NCBI RefSeq assembly: GCF_000756615.1
Contig: NZ_CP009288.1
Coordinates: forward strand, 3,472,001 to 3,536,000
Reading direction: 5' to 3'
DNA: 64,000 bases
Origin: Paenibacillus durus
GTDB lineage: Bacteria; Bacillota; Bacilli; Paenibacillales; Paenibacillaceae
Shown here: piece after piece, positions 51,413 to 60,899 of the stretch
Numbering within the stretch: the stretch's first letter is position 1
How the letters are laid out: the number at the start of each line of letters is the position of its first letter
Notes under the pieces: model-generated
What the model was told of the DNA's origin: nothing
Database searches by the model: none
Seen by the model: the letters and a program-made list of their open reading frames with translations, nothing else
Made by a program: the position numbers and the translations under genes

Positions 51413-51448
51413 CAAAAAAATAGAAAACGGCGGACCACCGCCATTTTC
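51413..51448 (-). terminator. hairpin between the binding-protein gene and the permease gene
   Basis: GAAAATGGCGG and CCGCCGTTTTC form an 11-base stem, then T-run TATTTTTTT. It could act as a partial terminator and leave the binding protein more abundant than the channel. Confidence 0.7.
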
Positions 51449-51490
51449 TTCATTTGAGTGAAAAGCAACATACCAGCGCAGCTTTAAAGC

Positions 51491-52294
51491 TTACTTGCTC
51501 ACGGCCAGATCGCTCGCCTTGGTCACATACTCTTCGATCTTTCCAGCAGAGTTCAGCTCGCCCAGAGTCTTGTTGATCTGTGTCAGGAGCTCCGAGTTGC
51601 CCTTCTTGACCCCGATGACGTAACCGTCATCTTCCACTTGCGGCTTCGCGTCAGTAATAGTCAGACCCTTTACATTTTTTACAAAAGATTTGGCTACCGG
51701 CCCTTCCATAATGGATGCATCGACACGGTTTGATTGAAGCTGGAGCACGATATCGGAAATTTTAGCGAGCGATGTCAGCTTCGCCCCCTCGATTCCTTTC
51801 GCGATATCTTCCTGAATGGAACCGGTCTGAATGCCGATCTTCGCGCCTTTCAAGGTATCCATCGTGCTGAATTTATCCTTGTCAGCTTCGCGGACCACAA
51901 CGGCCTGCTCGGCTTTATAATAAATGTCGGACAGATCGATTTGCTTGGCTCTATCCGGAGTCGGACTAAGACCTGAAATGACCATATCCACTCTTCCGCT
52001 GGACAGCTCATTCAGCAGCGAGTCAAACGGCAGGTCCTTGATGACCAGCTCCGCGCCCATATCGGAAGCAATCTCCTTGGCAATATCAATGTCAAAACCG
52101 ACGATGGTATCTTTACCCTCCACTATCTTGTGGAATTCATACGGCGGAAAGTCCGCGCTTGTTCCCAGCGTCAAGGTCTTCGCCGCGCCGGCATTGCCCT
52201 CTGTGGTGTTGGTAGTGGAACCATCCTTGCCGCAGCCAGAAATAAGGCTTGCCGCAAGCAGCATCCCCATAGACATTTTGATCCATTTGTTCAT
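51491..52294 (-). CDS. polar amino-acid ABC transporter binding lipoprotein
   Basis: A 267-residue extracellular solute-binding lipoprotein. Lipoprotein signal ending in LISGC, then the family-3 fold (LTLGTSADFPPYEFHKIVEG, VGFDIDIAKEIASDMGAELV, PFDSLLNELSSGRVDMVISG). First gene of the importer unit; separated from the permease by a terminator-like hairpin. The ATG at 52294 has GGGGAG upstream; the frame opens far upstream at 52393, but the lipobox only makes sense from 52294. The residues fit a polar or basic amino acid. Confidence 0.9.
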   Translation of the reverse strand: MNKWIKMSMGMLLAASLISGCGKDGSTTNTTEGNAGAAKTLTLGTSADFPPYEFHKIVEGKDTIVGFDIDIAKEIASDMGAELVIKDLPFDSLLNELSSGRVDMVISGLSPTPDRAKQIDLSDIYYKAEQAVVVREADKDKFSTMDTLKGAKIGIQTGSIQEDIAKGIEGAKLTSLAKISDIVLQLQSNRVDASIMEGPVAKSFVKNVKGLTITDAKPQVEDDGYVIGVKKGNSELLTQINKTLGELNSAGKIEEYVTKASDLAVSK

Positions 52295-52381
52295 TTTCTC
52301 TTTCTCTCCCCTGTTCTCTCGTCGGGCGATTTGAAGCCCATCTCTAAGTATGTTAGTTGCCTTTTTGACCCAGACCGACTT

Positions 52382-52410
52382 ATTATAGTTCAACCTACAT
52401 GAATATGCAA
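52382..52410 (-). promoter_or_regulatory. candidate promoter of the amino-acid importer
   Basis: Minus-strand TTGCAT (52410-52405), 17 bases, TATAAT (52387-52382). The leader to 52294 is about 80 bases. Confidence 0.55.
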
Positions 52411-52520
52411 AGAGTATTTTGTTGACAAATTGACCAAAATTATAGGGAAGTGCCGCATCCTTTATTTGCGAAATTAGCAGGTTGAGTGGCAGTATCAGTT
52501 TCTGAAAACATTCAGAAAAA

Positions 52521-52555
52521 TAGTTTAATACTATGTATTTAAGGGTATTAAACTA
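52521..52555. promoter_or_regulatory. perfect 11-bp inverted repeat before the alpha-glycosidase gene
   Basis: TAGTTTAATAC (52521-52531) and GTATTAAACTA (52545-52555) are exact reverse complements 13 bases apart. They lie 56 bases before the start codon. Without a T-run they look like an operator. A sugar-responsive regulator is a natural guess. Confidence 0.55.
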
Positions 52556-52610
52556 AGTATACCGCTCGGGAGGCGTAGTGGCGCTTCAATCAGATTTAGG
52601 AGGGGAGACC

Positions 52611-54425
52611 ATGCTGCTGGAAGCTTTGTATCACGTTCCACGCGATAAATGGGCATATGCCTATGACAAGGAATCCGTGCATCTGCTGATGCGGACCAAA
52701 CGGGATGACGCTGATGCGGTATATGTCATGACCGGTGACAAATATGCTTGGGATCAGACTTTCGAGGAAATTGCGATGGAAAAAGCCGCTTCCGACGAAC
52801 TATTCGATTATTGGGAAGCCTGTGCGCGGCCTAAATATAAACGGTTGTCCTATCTTTTTCGAATCGAATCAGGCGGTGAAACGGCTTATATGTCCAGCAA
52901 AGGGATTATGCATGAGATACCGCAGCCTCCGGGTAACAATTTCGACTTCCCGTATATCCATGAAGTTGATTTGTTCAAGGTTCCGGAGTGGGCTAAAGAA
53001 GCGGTCTTCTACCAAATTATGCCGGAACGTTTCGCCAACGGAGACACGGCCAATGACCCGGAGGGAACTGAAGCCTGGGGCGGTGAACCGAAGTACGACA
53101 ACTTTTTCGGGGGCGATATCCAGGGGGTAATCGATCATCTCAGCTACCTGCTTGATCTCGGCGTAAATGCGATTTATTTCACGCCGCTGTTCGTGTCCCC
53201 GTCCAATCATAAATACGACATCATTGATTATAAACGGGTGGATCCGCAATTTGGCGATAATGAGCAGCTGAAGACTTTGGTCGATCTCTGCCATGAGAAA
53301 GGCATCCGCGTCATGCTCGATGCGGTGTTCAACCACTGCAGCAAACAATTTCCGCCCTTTCAGGATGTTATGGAGAAAGGCGAACACTCCAAATATGCTG
53401 ATTGGTTCCATATCAATTCCTTCCCCGTAGAAGTCGTGGACGGTATACCGACTTACGATACCTTCGGATTTTATGAGGCAATGCCCAAATTCAATACGGC
53501 CAATCCGGAAGTCAAGTCCTATTTGCTGGACGTGGCGGAATACTGGATCAAGGAAGTCAAGCTGGACGGCTGGCGCCTCGACGTGGCCGACGAGATCGAT
53601 CACCACTTCTGGCATGATTTCCGCAAGGTTGTGAAAAAAGCCAATCGGGACGCTTATATCGTAGGCGAGGTATGGAGCGATTCGCTAGCTTGGCTGCTCG
53701 GAGACCAGTTCGATTCCGTCATGAACTATCCGTTCTCCGGAACCGTTCTGGAATTCTTTAACGGCGGAATGGACAGCTACACCTTCTCAAATAAAATAGG
53801 CGGTCTGCTCATGCGCTACCCCAAGCAGGCCAATGAAGTCATCTTTAACCTTCTGTGCAGTCACGACACCCCGCGTCTGCTTAACGTTCTCGGGGAAGAC
53901 AAGCGGAAAATGAAGCTCGCGGTCGCCTTCCTATTCACCTTCATTGGTACGCCATGTATATACTACGGTGACGAAATTGGGCTGTCCGGCGAAGGCGATC
54001 CCGGCTGTCGTAAATGTATGGAATGGGACCCAGACAGACAGGATCATGAGCTTCTTGATTTCTATAAAATAATGATTTCACTTCGCAAGGAGAATCCTGC
54101 GCTGCGAGGCGGAAGTTACCGGATTCTGGGCGCCTGCAAGGATGATCCCTGCATCATTTATGAACGTGTGGACAGCGATACCCATTTTACAATCTGGATG
54201 AACAATTCACCCGAACCCCGCAGCTTAAGCCACACGATTGAGACCGACGATTGGACCGATGCGCTCTCTGGCGACGCGGTAAGACCCGATGAAGGTATCA
54301 TGCACATCTCTCTCGAACCGTATGGATTCCGCATTTTATCCCGCCGTGTAGAGCAGAAGATGCCCCCTTTCGTTCATAACGCGTCCGGCCGAGTATCAAC
54401 AGAGCACTCTCCCGTACACCGATAA
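52611..54425 (+). CDS. alpha-glycosidase, GH13 (neopullulanase/cyclomaltodextrinase-like)
   Basis: A 604-residue intracellular enzyme; no signal peptide. A CBM34-like N-terminal domain (about 1-125) precedes the GH13 barrel, with EAVFYQIMPERFANGD, VMLDAVFNHC, DGWRLDVADEIDHHF (nucleophile Asp), AYIVGEVW (acid/base Glu) and LLCSHDTPRLLNV (third acid). This layout fits neopullulanase, cyclomaltodextrinase or maltogenic amylase, which break starch fragments. AGGAGGGG precedes the ATG at 52611; the frame opens earlier at 52578. Lies beside the glycogen genes but faces them tail to tail. Confidence 0.92.
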   Translation: MLLEALYHVPRDKWAYAYDKESVHLLMRTKRDDADAVYVMTGDKYAWDQTFEEIAMEKAASDELFDYWEACARPKYKRLSYLFRIESGGETAYMSSKGIMHEIPQPPGNNFDFPYIHEVDLFKVPEWAKEAVFYQIMPERFANGDTANDPEGTEAWGGEPKYDNFFGGDIQGVIDHLSYLLDLGVNAIYFTPLFVSPSNHKYDIIDYKRVDPQFGDNEQLKTLVDLCHEKGIRVMLDAVFNHCSKQFPPFQDVMEKGEHSKYADWFHINSFPVEVVDGIPTYDTFGFYEAMPKFNTANPEVKSYLLDVAEYWIKEVKLDGWRLDVADEIDHHFWHDFRKVVKKANRDAYIVGEVWSDSLAWLLGDQFDSVMNYPFSGTVLEFFNGGMDSYTFSNKIGGLLMRYPKQANEVIFNLLCSHDTPRLLNVLGEDKRKMKLAVAFLFTFIGTPCIYYGDEIGLSGEGDPGCRKCMEWDPDRQDHELLDFYKIMISLRKENPALRGGSYRILGACKDDPCIIYERVDSDTHFTIWMNNSPEPRSLSHTIETDDWTDALSGDAVRPDEGIMHISLEPYGFRILSRRVEQKMPPFVHNASGRVSTEHSPVHR

Positions 54426-54478
54426 GTTCAAGCTGGCCGCCGCAAAATCAGTCTAGACTTAAGTATCGGATTTCGGTA

Positions 54479-54530
54479 AAAAAAGCAGCTTTCTCTAGCG
54501 CTCAAGCACTTGTGAGAAAGCTGCCTTTTT
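54479..54530. terminator. bidirectional terminator between the glycosidase and glgA
   Basis: GCAGCTTTCTC pairs with GAGAAAGCTGC, with A-run on one side and T-run on the other. Confidence 0.8.
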
Positions 54531-54568
54531 CTTTATTTTCGTGAATCAGCGTACATTCAGCCCGAATA

Positions 54569-55999
54569 TTATCCCTGCCCGGTGATCTTCTTATAGATAT
54601 CGATATACTCCTGCGCGGATACATCCCAGCTATAATCTCCCGTAAAAGCGTTGCGGGTCACGCGTTTCCAATGCTCGGGCTTGTTATAGAAGGATATCCC
54701 CCGGCGAAGGGTGTTCATCATGTCATGAGCGTTATAATCTCGGAAGGTGAATCCGTTCCCTTCCCCCGTTTCCTCGTTATAGGAGTGAACGGTATCATTC
54801 AGCCCCCCCGTTTCCCTGACAACCGGAACGCTGCCATACCGCAGAGCGAGCAGTTGGCTGATTCCGCACGGTTCGAACTTCGACGGCATCAGGAACAAAT
54901 CGCTTCCGGCATAGATTTTACGCGACAGCTCATCGCTGAACCGGATCTGCGCAGACAGCTTGGTCGGATAACGCCATGCGGCTTCGCGGAACCAGCGCTC
55001 GTATGCTTCATCCCCGGTACCAAGGACGACAAACTGGACGGTGTCGAAATACAGCATTTCATCCAACACCCGGGTCACGAGGTCAAGTCCCTTCGAATCG
55101 ACTAAGCGAGTGACCATGCCTACAAGCGGGATATGCGGTGCTACCGGGAGACCCAGTTCCTGCTGTAAACCGATTTTGTTCTCGGTCTTCTTGTTCAGAT
55201 TATTCCGGTATTTCGTAAAGATTTTGGAATCAGTCGCCGGATTATAGGCCTTCGTGTCAATACCATTGACAATACCGCTTAAATGATCGGCCCGGTCATT
55301 CAACAGGCCGTCCAGACCGTAACCAAAGTGTGGCGTTCTGATTTCCTGCGAATAGGTCGGACTGACCGTAGTCACATGATCGCTGAACACGATGCCGCCT
55401 TTAAGGAAATTAACATTGCCGTAGTATTCCACCCCGAGAAAAAAGCTGCCGTCCAGGCCGAGCAAATCGCCCAGAACCTCAAATGGAAACACTCCCTGAT
55501 ACAGCAGATTATGTATGGTGAATACGGTACGGATGTTGCTGTAGAACGGATTGTTGCGGTAATGCCCCTCCAGAAGCATGGGAATGACGGCGGCGTGCCA
55601 ATCATGGCAGTGCAGCACATCGGGCTGGAAGTCAATCGCCGGGAGCACCTCTAAAACGGCTCTGTTGTAAAAAGAAAACCGTTCCGCGTCATCCAGATAT
55701 CCGTATATGCCGTCACGGCCAAAGTAGTATTCATTGTCTATAAAATAGACTGGCACCCCTTCATGATCCAGCCGCTCGATTCCGCAGTATTGATTCCGCC
55801 AGCCTACAGGCACCTCGATTACCTTGACAGGCTCCATTTGTAAGCGGTATTTCTCCGGAATCCCGCGGTACTTCGGCAAAATGACTCTTACGTCCACTCC
55901 GGCTTCTTTCAGCGCCTTCGGCAGCGCACCAATTACGTCGGCAAGGCCTCCCGTTTTGATAAACGGGTGGCCTTCCGCAGCGGCAAACAGCACTTTCAT
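54569..55999 (-). CDS. glgA: glycogen synthase GlgA
   Basis: A GT5 transferase of 476 residues that adds glucose from ADP-glucose to glycogen. ADP-glucose motif KTGGLADV at 15-22, DIQPDVLHCHDWH-type core (DFQPDVLHCHDWHAAVIPML) and the C-terminal FEPCGISQLLALRYGSVPVV with catalytic Glu. Second gene of glgB-glgA, 30 bases after glgB. The partner glgC is divergent. Confidence 0.95.
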   Translation of the reverse strand: MKVLFAAAEGHPFIKTGGLADVIGALPKALKEAGVDVRVILPKYRGIPEKYRLQMEPVKVIEVPVGWRNQYCGIERLDHEGVPVYFIDNEYYFGRDGIYGYLDDAERFSFYNRAVLEVLPAIDFQPDVLHCHDWHAAVIPMLLEGHYRNNPFYSNIRTVFTIHNLLYQGVFPFEVLGDLLGLDGSFFLGVEYYGNVNFLKGGIVFSDHVTTVSPTYSQEIRTPHFGYGLDGLLNDRADHLSGIVNGIDTKAYNPATDSKIFTKYRNNLNKKTENKIGLQQELGLPVAPHIPLVGMVTRLVDSKGLDLVTRVLDEMLYFDTVQFVVLGTGDEAYERWFREAAWRYPTKLSAQIRFSDELSRKIYAGSDLFLMPSKFEPCGISQLLALRYGSVPVVRETGGLNDTVHSYNEETGEGNGFTFRDYNAHDMMNTLRRGISFYNKPEHWKRVTRNAFTGDYSWDVSAQEYIDIYKKITGQG

Positions 56000-56029
56000 T
56001 CCCTTTTCCTCCTCTTGTGTAACTAACTG

Positions 56030-58150
56030 TTAAATAGAGTGATTCGTTTCCTGCGGGATTTCGTCGCTTTTTGTTTTACGTTTGCGCGGAGCTGCTTTTT
56101 TGGCCGGCGTTTCGGACTTTGGAGTCTTGTCAGCCGGTTTAGCTTCACTCTTAGCTTTGGCACGCGTCGTCTTAGCTTTTCCTTTTGGAACTTCATCTAA
56201 TACTGCCGTCTCATCTCCCTTCGCCTTCCGTCCACTCTTTTTTAGCACCACCATGCTGAGCGGAGCCAGGGTCAGTGCAAGGCTTTGGAGCTGGCCATGC
56301 ATCTCTTGTTTCTCTGTCTTCAATGGGCCTGGCGACGTTCCGGAGCCGCCGAACTCCGGTCTTTCCGAATTGAATGCCACTTCATAGGTTCCCGCTTTCG
56401 GAACGCCGATTCGGTAATTCGGCCGCTCCACCGGCTGGAAGTTGATGACGACAACAAGCTGGTCGCCAGCCTTTTTCCCTTTGCGAATATAAGTAATGAC
56501 GCTTTGCCAGTTGTCGTCCGCGCTGATCCATTCATACCCATCAAAGCTGTGATCAAGCTCCCAAAGCGCTTTCTCTTCAATGTAGAACTTGTTGAGCGCA
56601 GCCGTGTAGGCCAGCATTTTCCGATGGCTCTCATAATCGAGCAGCAGCCAGTCGAGCTCCTCCTGATCCTTCCATTCGATGAACTGGCCGAATTCGCCGC
56701 CCATGAAGAGCAGCTTTTTGCCGGGGCTTGTCATCTGATAACCCAGCAGCAGCCGGAGGCCCGCGAACTTCTGCTCATAGGAGCCTGGCATCTTATTCAG
56801 CAGCGACCTCTTGCCATGCACCACTTCATCGTGGGAAAGCGGCAGCGTGTAATTCTCCGAGTAAGCGTAGGCAATCGGGAATGTCAGCAAATTGTGATGA
56901 TAGGGGCGGGCATCAAACTCCTTCTCGACATATGCAAGCGTATCGTTCATCCAGCCCATATTCCATTTGTAATTGAAACCAAGCCCGCCATCGTGAACAG
57001 GAGCGGTTACGAGCGGCCACGCGCTGGATTCCTCCGCCATCATCAACGCATGCGGGTAATGCTGAAACACTGTGGTATTCAAATTCTGCAAAAAGGCTAT
57101 GGCCTCAAGATTCTCAAGACCGCCATTGACATTGCGTCTGAACTGATGTTCCTGCTTCTCAAAATCAAGGCGCAGCATGCTGGTAACCGCATCCACACGC
57201 ATGCCGTCGATATGGTACACGTCATACCAGAACAAAGCGTTGGAAATAAGGAACGATAAGACCTCCGGTCTGCCGAAGTCAAAAGAAAGCGTTCCCCATC
57301 CCGGCTTCTCCGCCAGCATCGGATCGCTGTACTCATAGCATGGCGAGCCGTCAAATAAGCGCAGGCCTGGATCATCCTTTGCAAAATGGGCAGGCACCCA
57401 GTCGAGAATAACGCCGATATTCGCCTGATGCAGGCGGTCGATCAGGTACATCAGCTCCTTCGGCTCTCCGTACCGGCTCGTTGCGGCGAAATAGCCCGTT
57501 CCCTGGTACCCCCAAGAAAGATCGTACGGGTGCTCCGCCAGCGGCATGAACTCCACATGCGTATAGCCCAGCTCCTGCAAATAGGGAATCAGCAGGTCGG
57601 CGACTTCCGTATAGGTGTATAGCTCCCCGCCTTCCTTGTTATGAATATTTTCCTTCTGTCTCCATGTGCCAAGGTGCATTTCGTAAATATTGAGAGGCTT
57701 GTTGTAAGAACCTTTGTTCTTACGCCGCCAGGCCCCATCACCCCAGCGATAGCCTTCAATATCGGACACAACCGACGCGGTAGCCGGACGGACCTCAGCC
57801 TGATATCCATAAGGGTCCGCTTTCAAAAAGCTCGAGCCGTCCTGGCCGACGATTCTGTATTTGTAAAATGTTCCCCGGGCAATTTCCGGGAAAAAACGAG
57901 TCCAAATCCCCGAATCGGGTATCTTATATAACGAGTCTTCCTCACGGCTTCCATCCCAGCCGTTTCGATCGCAAGCCAATCCTACATATGTTGCATGGGG
58001 CGCCCACACGGAAAAACGTACTCCGGGAACTCCTTCTTCCACGGAAATATGCGCTCCGAGCATGCGATAACTGCGGTAATGGGTACCTTCGTGAAACAAG
58101 TAAATATCCTCCGGTGACGGCATGTTTACTGCTGTTGGTTGCTCAGCCAA
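56030..58150 (-). CDS. glgB: 1,4-alpha-glucan branching enzyme GlgB with lysine/alanine-rich tail
   Basis: Makes the alpha-1,6 branches of glycogen. CBM48 near 25-120 (GVRFSVWAPHATYVGLACDR), then the GH13 barrel: GYTHVEFMPLAEHPYDLSWG, DWVPAHFAKDD, DGMRVDAVTSMLRLDF (nucleophile Asp), LMAEESSAWP (Glu), LSHDEVVHGKRSL. The normal C-terminal domain ends near residue 635. After it comes a 65-70-residue tail rich in Lys, Ala, Pro and Thr (KGKAKTTRAKAKSEAKPADK and TPAKKAAPRKRKTKSDE), histone-H1-like and absent from ordinary GlgB. The start is taken as TTG at 58150 (AAGGTGG 8 bases before); GTG at 58162 or ATG at 58123 are alternatives. Confidence 0.93.
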   Translation of the reverse strand: MAEQPTAVNMPSPEDIYLFHEGTHYRSYRMLGAHISVEEGVPGVRFSVWAPHATYVGLACDRNGWDGSREEDSLYKIPDSGIWTRFFPEIARGTFYKYRIVGQDGSSFLKADPYGYQAEVRPATASVVSDIEGYRWGDGAWRRKNKGSYNKPLNIYEMHLGTWRQKENIHNKEGGELYTYTEVADLLIPYLQELGYTHVEFMPLAEHPYDLSWGYQGTGYFAATSRYGEPKELMYLIDRLHQANIGVILDWVPAHFAKDDPGLRLFDGSPCYEYSDPMLAEKPGWGTLSFDFGRPEVLSFLISNALFWYDVYHIDGMRVDAVTSMLRLDFEKQEHQFRRNVNGGLENLEAIAFLQNLNTTVFQHYPHALMMAEESSAWPLVTAPVHDGGLGFNYKWNMGWMNDTLAYVEKEFDARPYHHNLLTFPIAYAYSENYTLPLSHDEVVHGKRSLLNKMPGSYEQKFAGLRLLLGYQMTSPGKKLLFMGGEFGQFIEWKDQEELDWLLLDYESHRKMLAYTAALNKFYIEEKALWELDHSFDGYEWISADDNWQSVITYIRKGKKAGDQLVVVINFQPVERPNYRIGVPKAGTYEVAFNSERPEFGGSGTSPGPLKTEKQEMHGQLQSLALTLAPLSMVVLKKSGRKAKGDETAVLDEVPKGKAKTTRAKAKSEAKPADKTPKSETPAKKAAPRKRKTKSDEIPQETNHSI

Positions 58151-58480
58151 TTGAAATACCACCTTTTGTAAGAATGATTTAAGGTTTCCGGGGTCCCTGC
58201 AAAGTACCTTAATATACTCCGAAGCAAAGCCGCACTTTGTAGGAATATTTTATATAACAGGATGCACCTAATACATTACCCCAATTGCATTCGTTTGAAA
58301 ATAATTGGTGCTGGCAAATAAGTGAAAAAGAAATGAAGATCTCAGTCATTTTTGTGTAATTTTCCAATGGACTTTGTAATATATTTCACTTAGCTTCGTT
58401 GTTCACATTTCAGACGTCAGTCGGTCAGGTTATATAACATGTATTGTTTTGACAAAACACATTTTTGGAGGGGTAAACGA
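58151..58480. promoter_or_regulatory. divergent glgB / glgC intergenic region
   Basis: 330 bases without a gene. The 10-base sequence TTATATAACA occurs twice, at 58250-58259 and 58430-58439, one near each gene; both may be part of promoters. No clear -35/-10 pair or riboswitch was found. Confidence 0.35.
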
Positions 58481-59707
58481 ATGAGTAAAAAAGATTGCAT
58501 CGCCATGCTATTAGCAGGCGGGGAAGGGCGCAGACTTGCTCCACTTACATCCAGTATGGCCAAACCGGCCGTCCCTTTCGGAGGACATTTCAGAATTATT
58601 GATTTTCCCCTCAGCAATTGTGTGAACTCGGGTATTGATACGATCGGCGTACTGACGCAATATGAAGCTGGTTCCCTTCACAGCCATATCGGTACGGGAG
58701 AGGCCTGGGGTCTCCGGTCGGAAGAACGCAAAGGCGTAACACTGCTGCCCTCCGGCAGTGAAGAAAGAAATTGCTATACGGGTACGGCAGATGCTATTTA
58801 TAAAAACATTCCATATATCGACAAACTTAATGTAGAGAATGTGCTTATTTTGTCCGGTGATCATATTTACCATATGGATTACCGCCAAATGCTTGATTAT
58901 CACCTTGCTAAAAACGCCGAGACGACTATTTCCGTCATGGAAGTCCCGTGGGAGGAAGCCAGCCGCTTTGGTGTCATGAATGTTGACGATGATCTGAAAA
59001 TCACGAGTTTTGTCGAGAAGCCCAAACAACCGGAAAGTAACCTGGCTTCAATGGGTATTTATATGTTCCGCTGGGATTATCTCAAGGCTCACCTGCTTAG
59101 CGACGCAGCGAACAAGAGTTCCAGCCACGATTTCGGCAAGGATGTAATTCCCGCCATGCTTCAGAATGATGATATCCTTTTCGCTTACCGTTTCAAAGGC
59201 TATTGGCGTGACGTGGGCACGGTGGAAAGCCTGTGGGAGGCACATATGGATCTCCTGCAACGAGATGGCTGGAAATTTAACAATGCGAATTGGCCCATGT
59301 ACAGCCGCTCTCAAGTATCCAAACCATCCTCCATCCGGTCCAAAGGTCAATCCACAGATGCGGAATCCCTGATTAGCGAGTATGCCTCTGTGGAAGGCAA
59401 TATCCAACGTTCGGTTATTTTCGACAATGTTGAAATCGGCAAAACCTCCTTCGTCACGAACAGCGTGATTATGCCCGGCGCCCGCATCGGCAAAAACGCA
59501 TACATCGAAAATGCGATCATAGGGGAAGATGCTCTTATCAAAGAAGGGGCTGTTGTAAAAGGAAGCATTGATCGGATCGCTGTGGTCGGACCGAACGAGA
59601 CGGTTGCGCCCAAACCGCTTATCCTTACCCAGCCTTCCCGGCTGCTTCAGGATGTATACGAGAAGGCCGGCACCGGAAGACTCCGGGCCGGGGGGCTGCT
59701 CTCGTAA
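58481..59707 (+). CDS. glgC: glucose-1-phosphate adenylyltransferase GlgC
   Basis: Makes ADP-glucose from glucose-1-phosphate and ATP, the first committed step of glycogen synthesis. 408 residues. Nucleotide motif LAGGEGRRLAPLTSSMAKPA, VPFGGHFRIIDFPLSNCVNS, GTADAIYKN, LILSGDHIYHMDY, and left-handed beta-helix repeats (VIFDNVEIGKTSFVTNSVIM) at the end. GGAGGGG precedes the ATG at 58481; the frame opens at 58439. Divergent from glgB-glgA. Confidence 0.95.
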   Translation: MSKKDCIAMLLAGGEGRRLAPLTSSMAKPAVPFGGHFRIIDFPLSNCVNSGIDTIGVLTQYEAGSLHSHIGTGEAWGLRSEERKGVTLLPSGSEERNCYTGTADAIYKNIPYIDKLNVENVLILSGDHIYHMDYRQMLDYHLAKNAETTISVMEVPWEEASRFGVMNVDDDLKITSFVEKPKQPESNLASMGIYMFRWDYLKAHLLSDAANKSSSHDFGKDVIPAMLQNDDILFAYRFKGYWRDVGTVESLWEAHMDLLQRDGWKFNNANWPMYSRSQVSKPSSIRSKGQSTDAESLISEYASVEGNIQRSVIFDNVEIGKTSFVTNSVIMPGARIGKNAYIENAIIGEDALIKEGAVVKGSIDRIAVVGPNETVAPKPLILTQPSRLLQDVYEKAGTGRLRAGGLLS

Positions 59708-59718
59708 GAACCAGAATC

Positions 59719-59768
59719 AAAAAGGGTTGTTTCAACAGGTTAATGTCTGTGAAACAACCCTTTCTTAT
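59719..59768 (+). terminator. terminator after glgC
   Basis: AAAGGGTTGTTTCA and TGAAACAACCCTTT form a perfect 14-base stem with a loop, then CTTATTT. Confidence 0.8.
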
Positions 59769-59810
59769 TTAGAGTTAAACTCCCGGAACGAATGACGCCC
59801 GTTATGTACG

Positions 59811-60899
59811 TTATATAATGTTGTGTTTCATTTCATTCCACTCTCTGTCCAGCATAGCCATCTCGATAAGATTCGCATAGCGGTCACTGAAACGGGCCGC
59901 TTCGAGATGCTCGCCTTCCCGGCGGAATCCAAGAGCTTCATAAGCACGAATCGCGGAGGTATTGAAATCAAAGACACCGAGCGCAAGCCTGTGCAGGTCC
60001 AATGATTCAAACCCGATGCGCATAGCTTCGCCAATCATCCGGCGTACATAGCCCTTTCCCCGGTATTCCGGATCAAGTATGACCCTGGTAATTCGGGCCG
60101 AACCGTTATCCCGGTCAATGCCGGCCAGACTGAGATGTCCGATAACGGTATCCGTTGCCATATGCACGGCGCTGTAAACCATCAGCTCGGACTCAGCGGG
60201 ATGGTTGGCGCCGGTGAGATATTTTCTCAGCTCATCATCCTGTATCGGAAAGTGAAGCGAAGGCCCCGCCCACTGCTTGAGGAAATCCGGCGAGACGCTC
60301 CAACGTCTCAGACATTCGAAGTCCGCTACATCAAAATACTGCAACCGAATAGCATTCATATCGCTTAAAATCTCTATTTTTTCATACAGATTGACAAGCC
60401 GCCCTCCGCCGACATCATTGGTGCCCATATAACGGAATCCCTGGCTCTGGTAATACCGGTTCAACTTTACATTATCGGCGATCGTATCTAGACGAAGCCC
60501 GCTGCGTCCGGAGGCTTTGGCCGTCTCGGCGGCGAACTTCAGCAGCTTGCTGCCCAGTCCCGCTCCACGGAAAGGCATCGCCACTGCAAGCCTGTGAAGA
60601 TAAGCAAATGACTCGTCATTTCGCCGTCCCCAGTACTGGGGGTCTCCAAATTGCAGGGTGAACATACCGGCAGCCACGCCGCCCTGCATAACGATATAGA
60701 CCTCACGCTCGTCAAAGTAACTCAGGATTTCCTCTTCCTTGAACTGCTCCGGTTTCCATTGTGTAAGGCCGTTATCGCGCATCCACTGCGCCGCTTCCCG
60801 CAGCAGCTTCAGAACATCTCCGGCCATACCGGAGTCTGCTCGAACCACGGTAAGTCTGCCCTGGGAAGTGTGGATATCTCCAATAACCGGCGAACTCAT
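59811..60899 (-). CDS. tandem GNAT acetyltransferase protein
   Basis: A 362-residue protein with two acetyltransferase domains. Residues 1-175 hold FAYLHRLAVAMPFRGAGLGS KLLKF (acetyl-CoA loop RGAGLG). Residues 180-355 form a RimJ/RimL-like domain with TRVILDPEYRGKGYVRRMIG (RGKGYV) and LGVFDFNTSAIRAYEALGFR. The ATG overlaps the histidine-kinase stop codon (ATGA), so it is the last gene of a four-gene unit with the VCBS-repeat protein, response regulator and kinase. Acceptors are unknown; acetylation linked to a two-component system is uncommon. Confidence 0.85.
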   Translation of the reverse strand: MSSPVIGDIHTSQGRLTVVRADSGMAGDVLKLLREAAQWMRDNGLTQWKPEQFKEEEILSYFDEREVYIVMQGGVAAGMFTLQFGDPQYWGRRNDESFAYLHRLAVAMPFRGAGLGSKLLKFAAETAKASGRSGLRLDTIADNVKLNRYYQSQGFRYMGTNDVGGGRLVNLYEKIEILSDMNAIRLQYFDVADFECLRRWSVSPDFLKQWAGPSLHFPIQDDELRKYLTGANHPAESELMVYSAVHMATDTVIGHLSLAGIDRDNGSARITRVILDPEYRGKGYVRRMIGEAMRIGFESLDLHRLALGVFDFNTSAIRAYEALGFRREGEHLEAARFSDRYANLIEMAMLDREWNEMKHNII

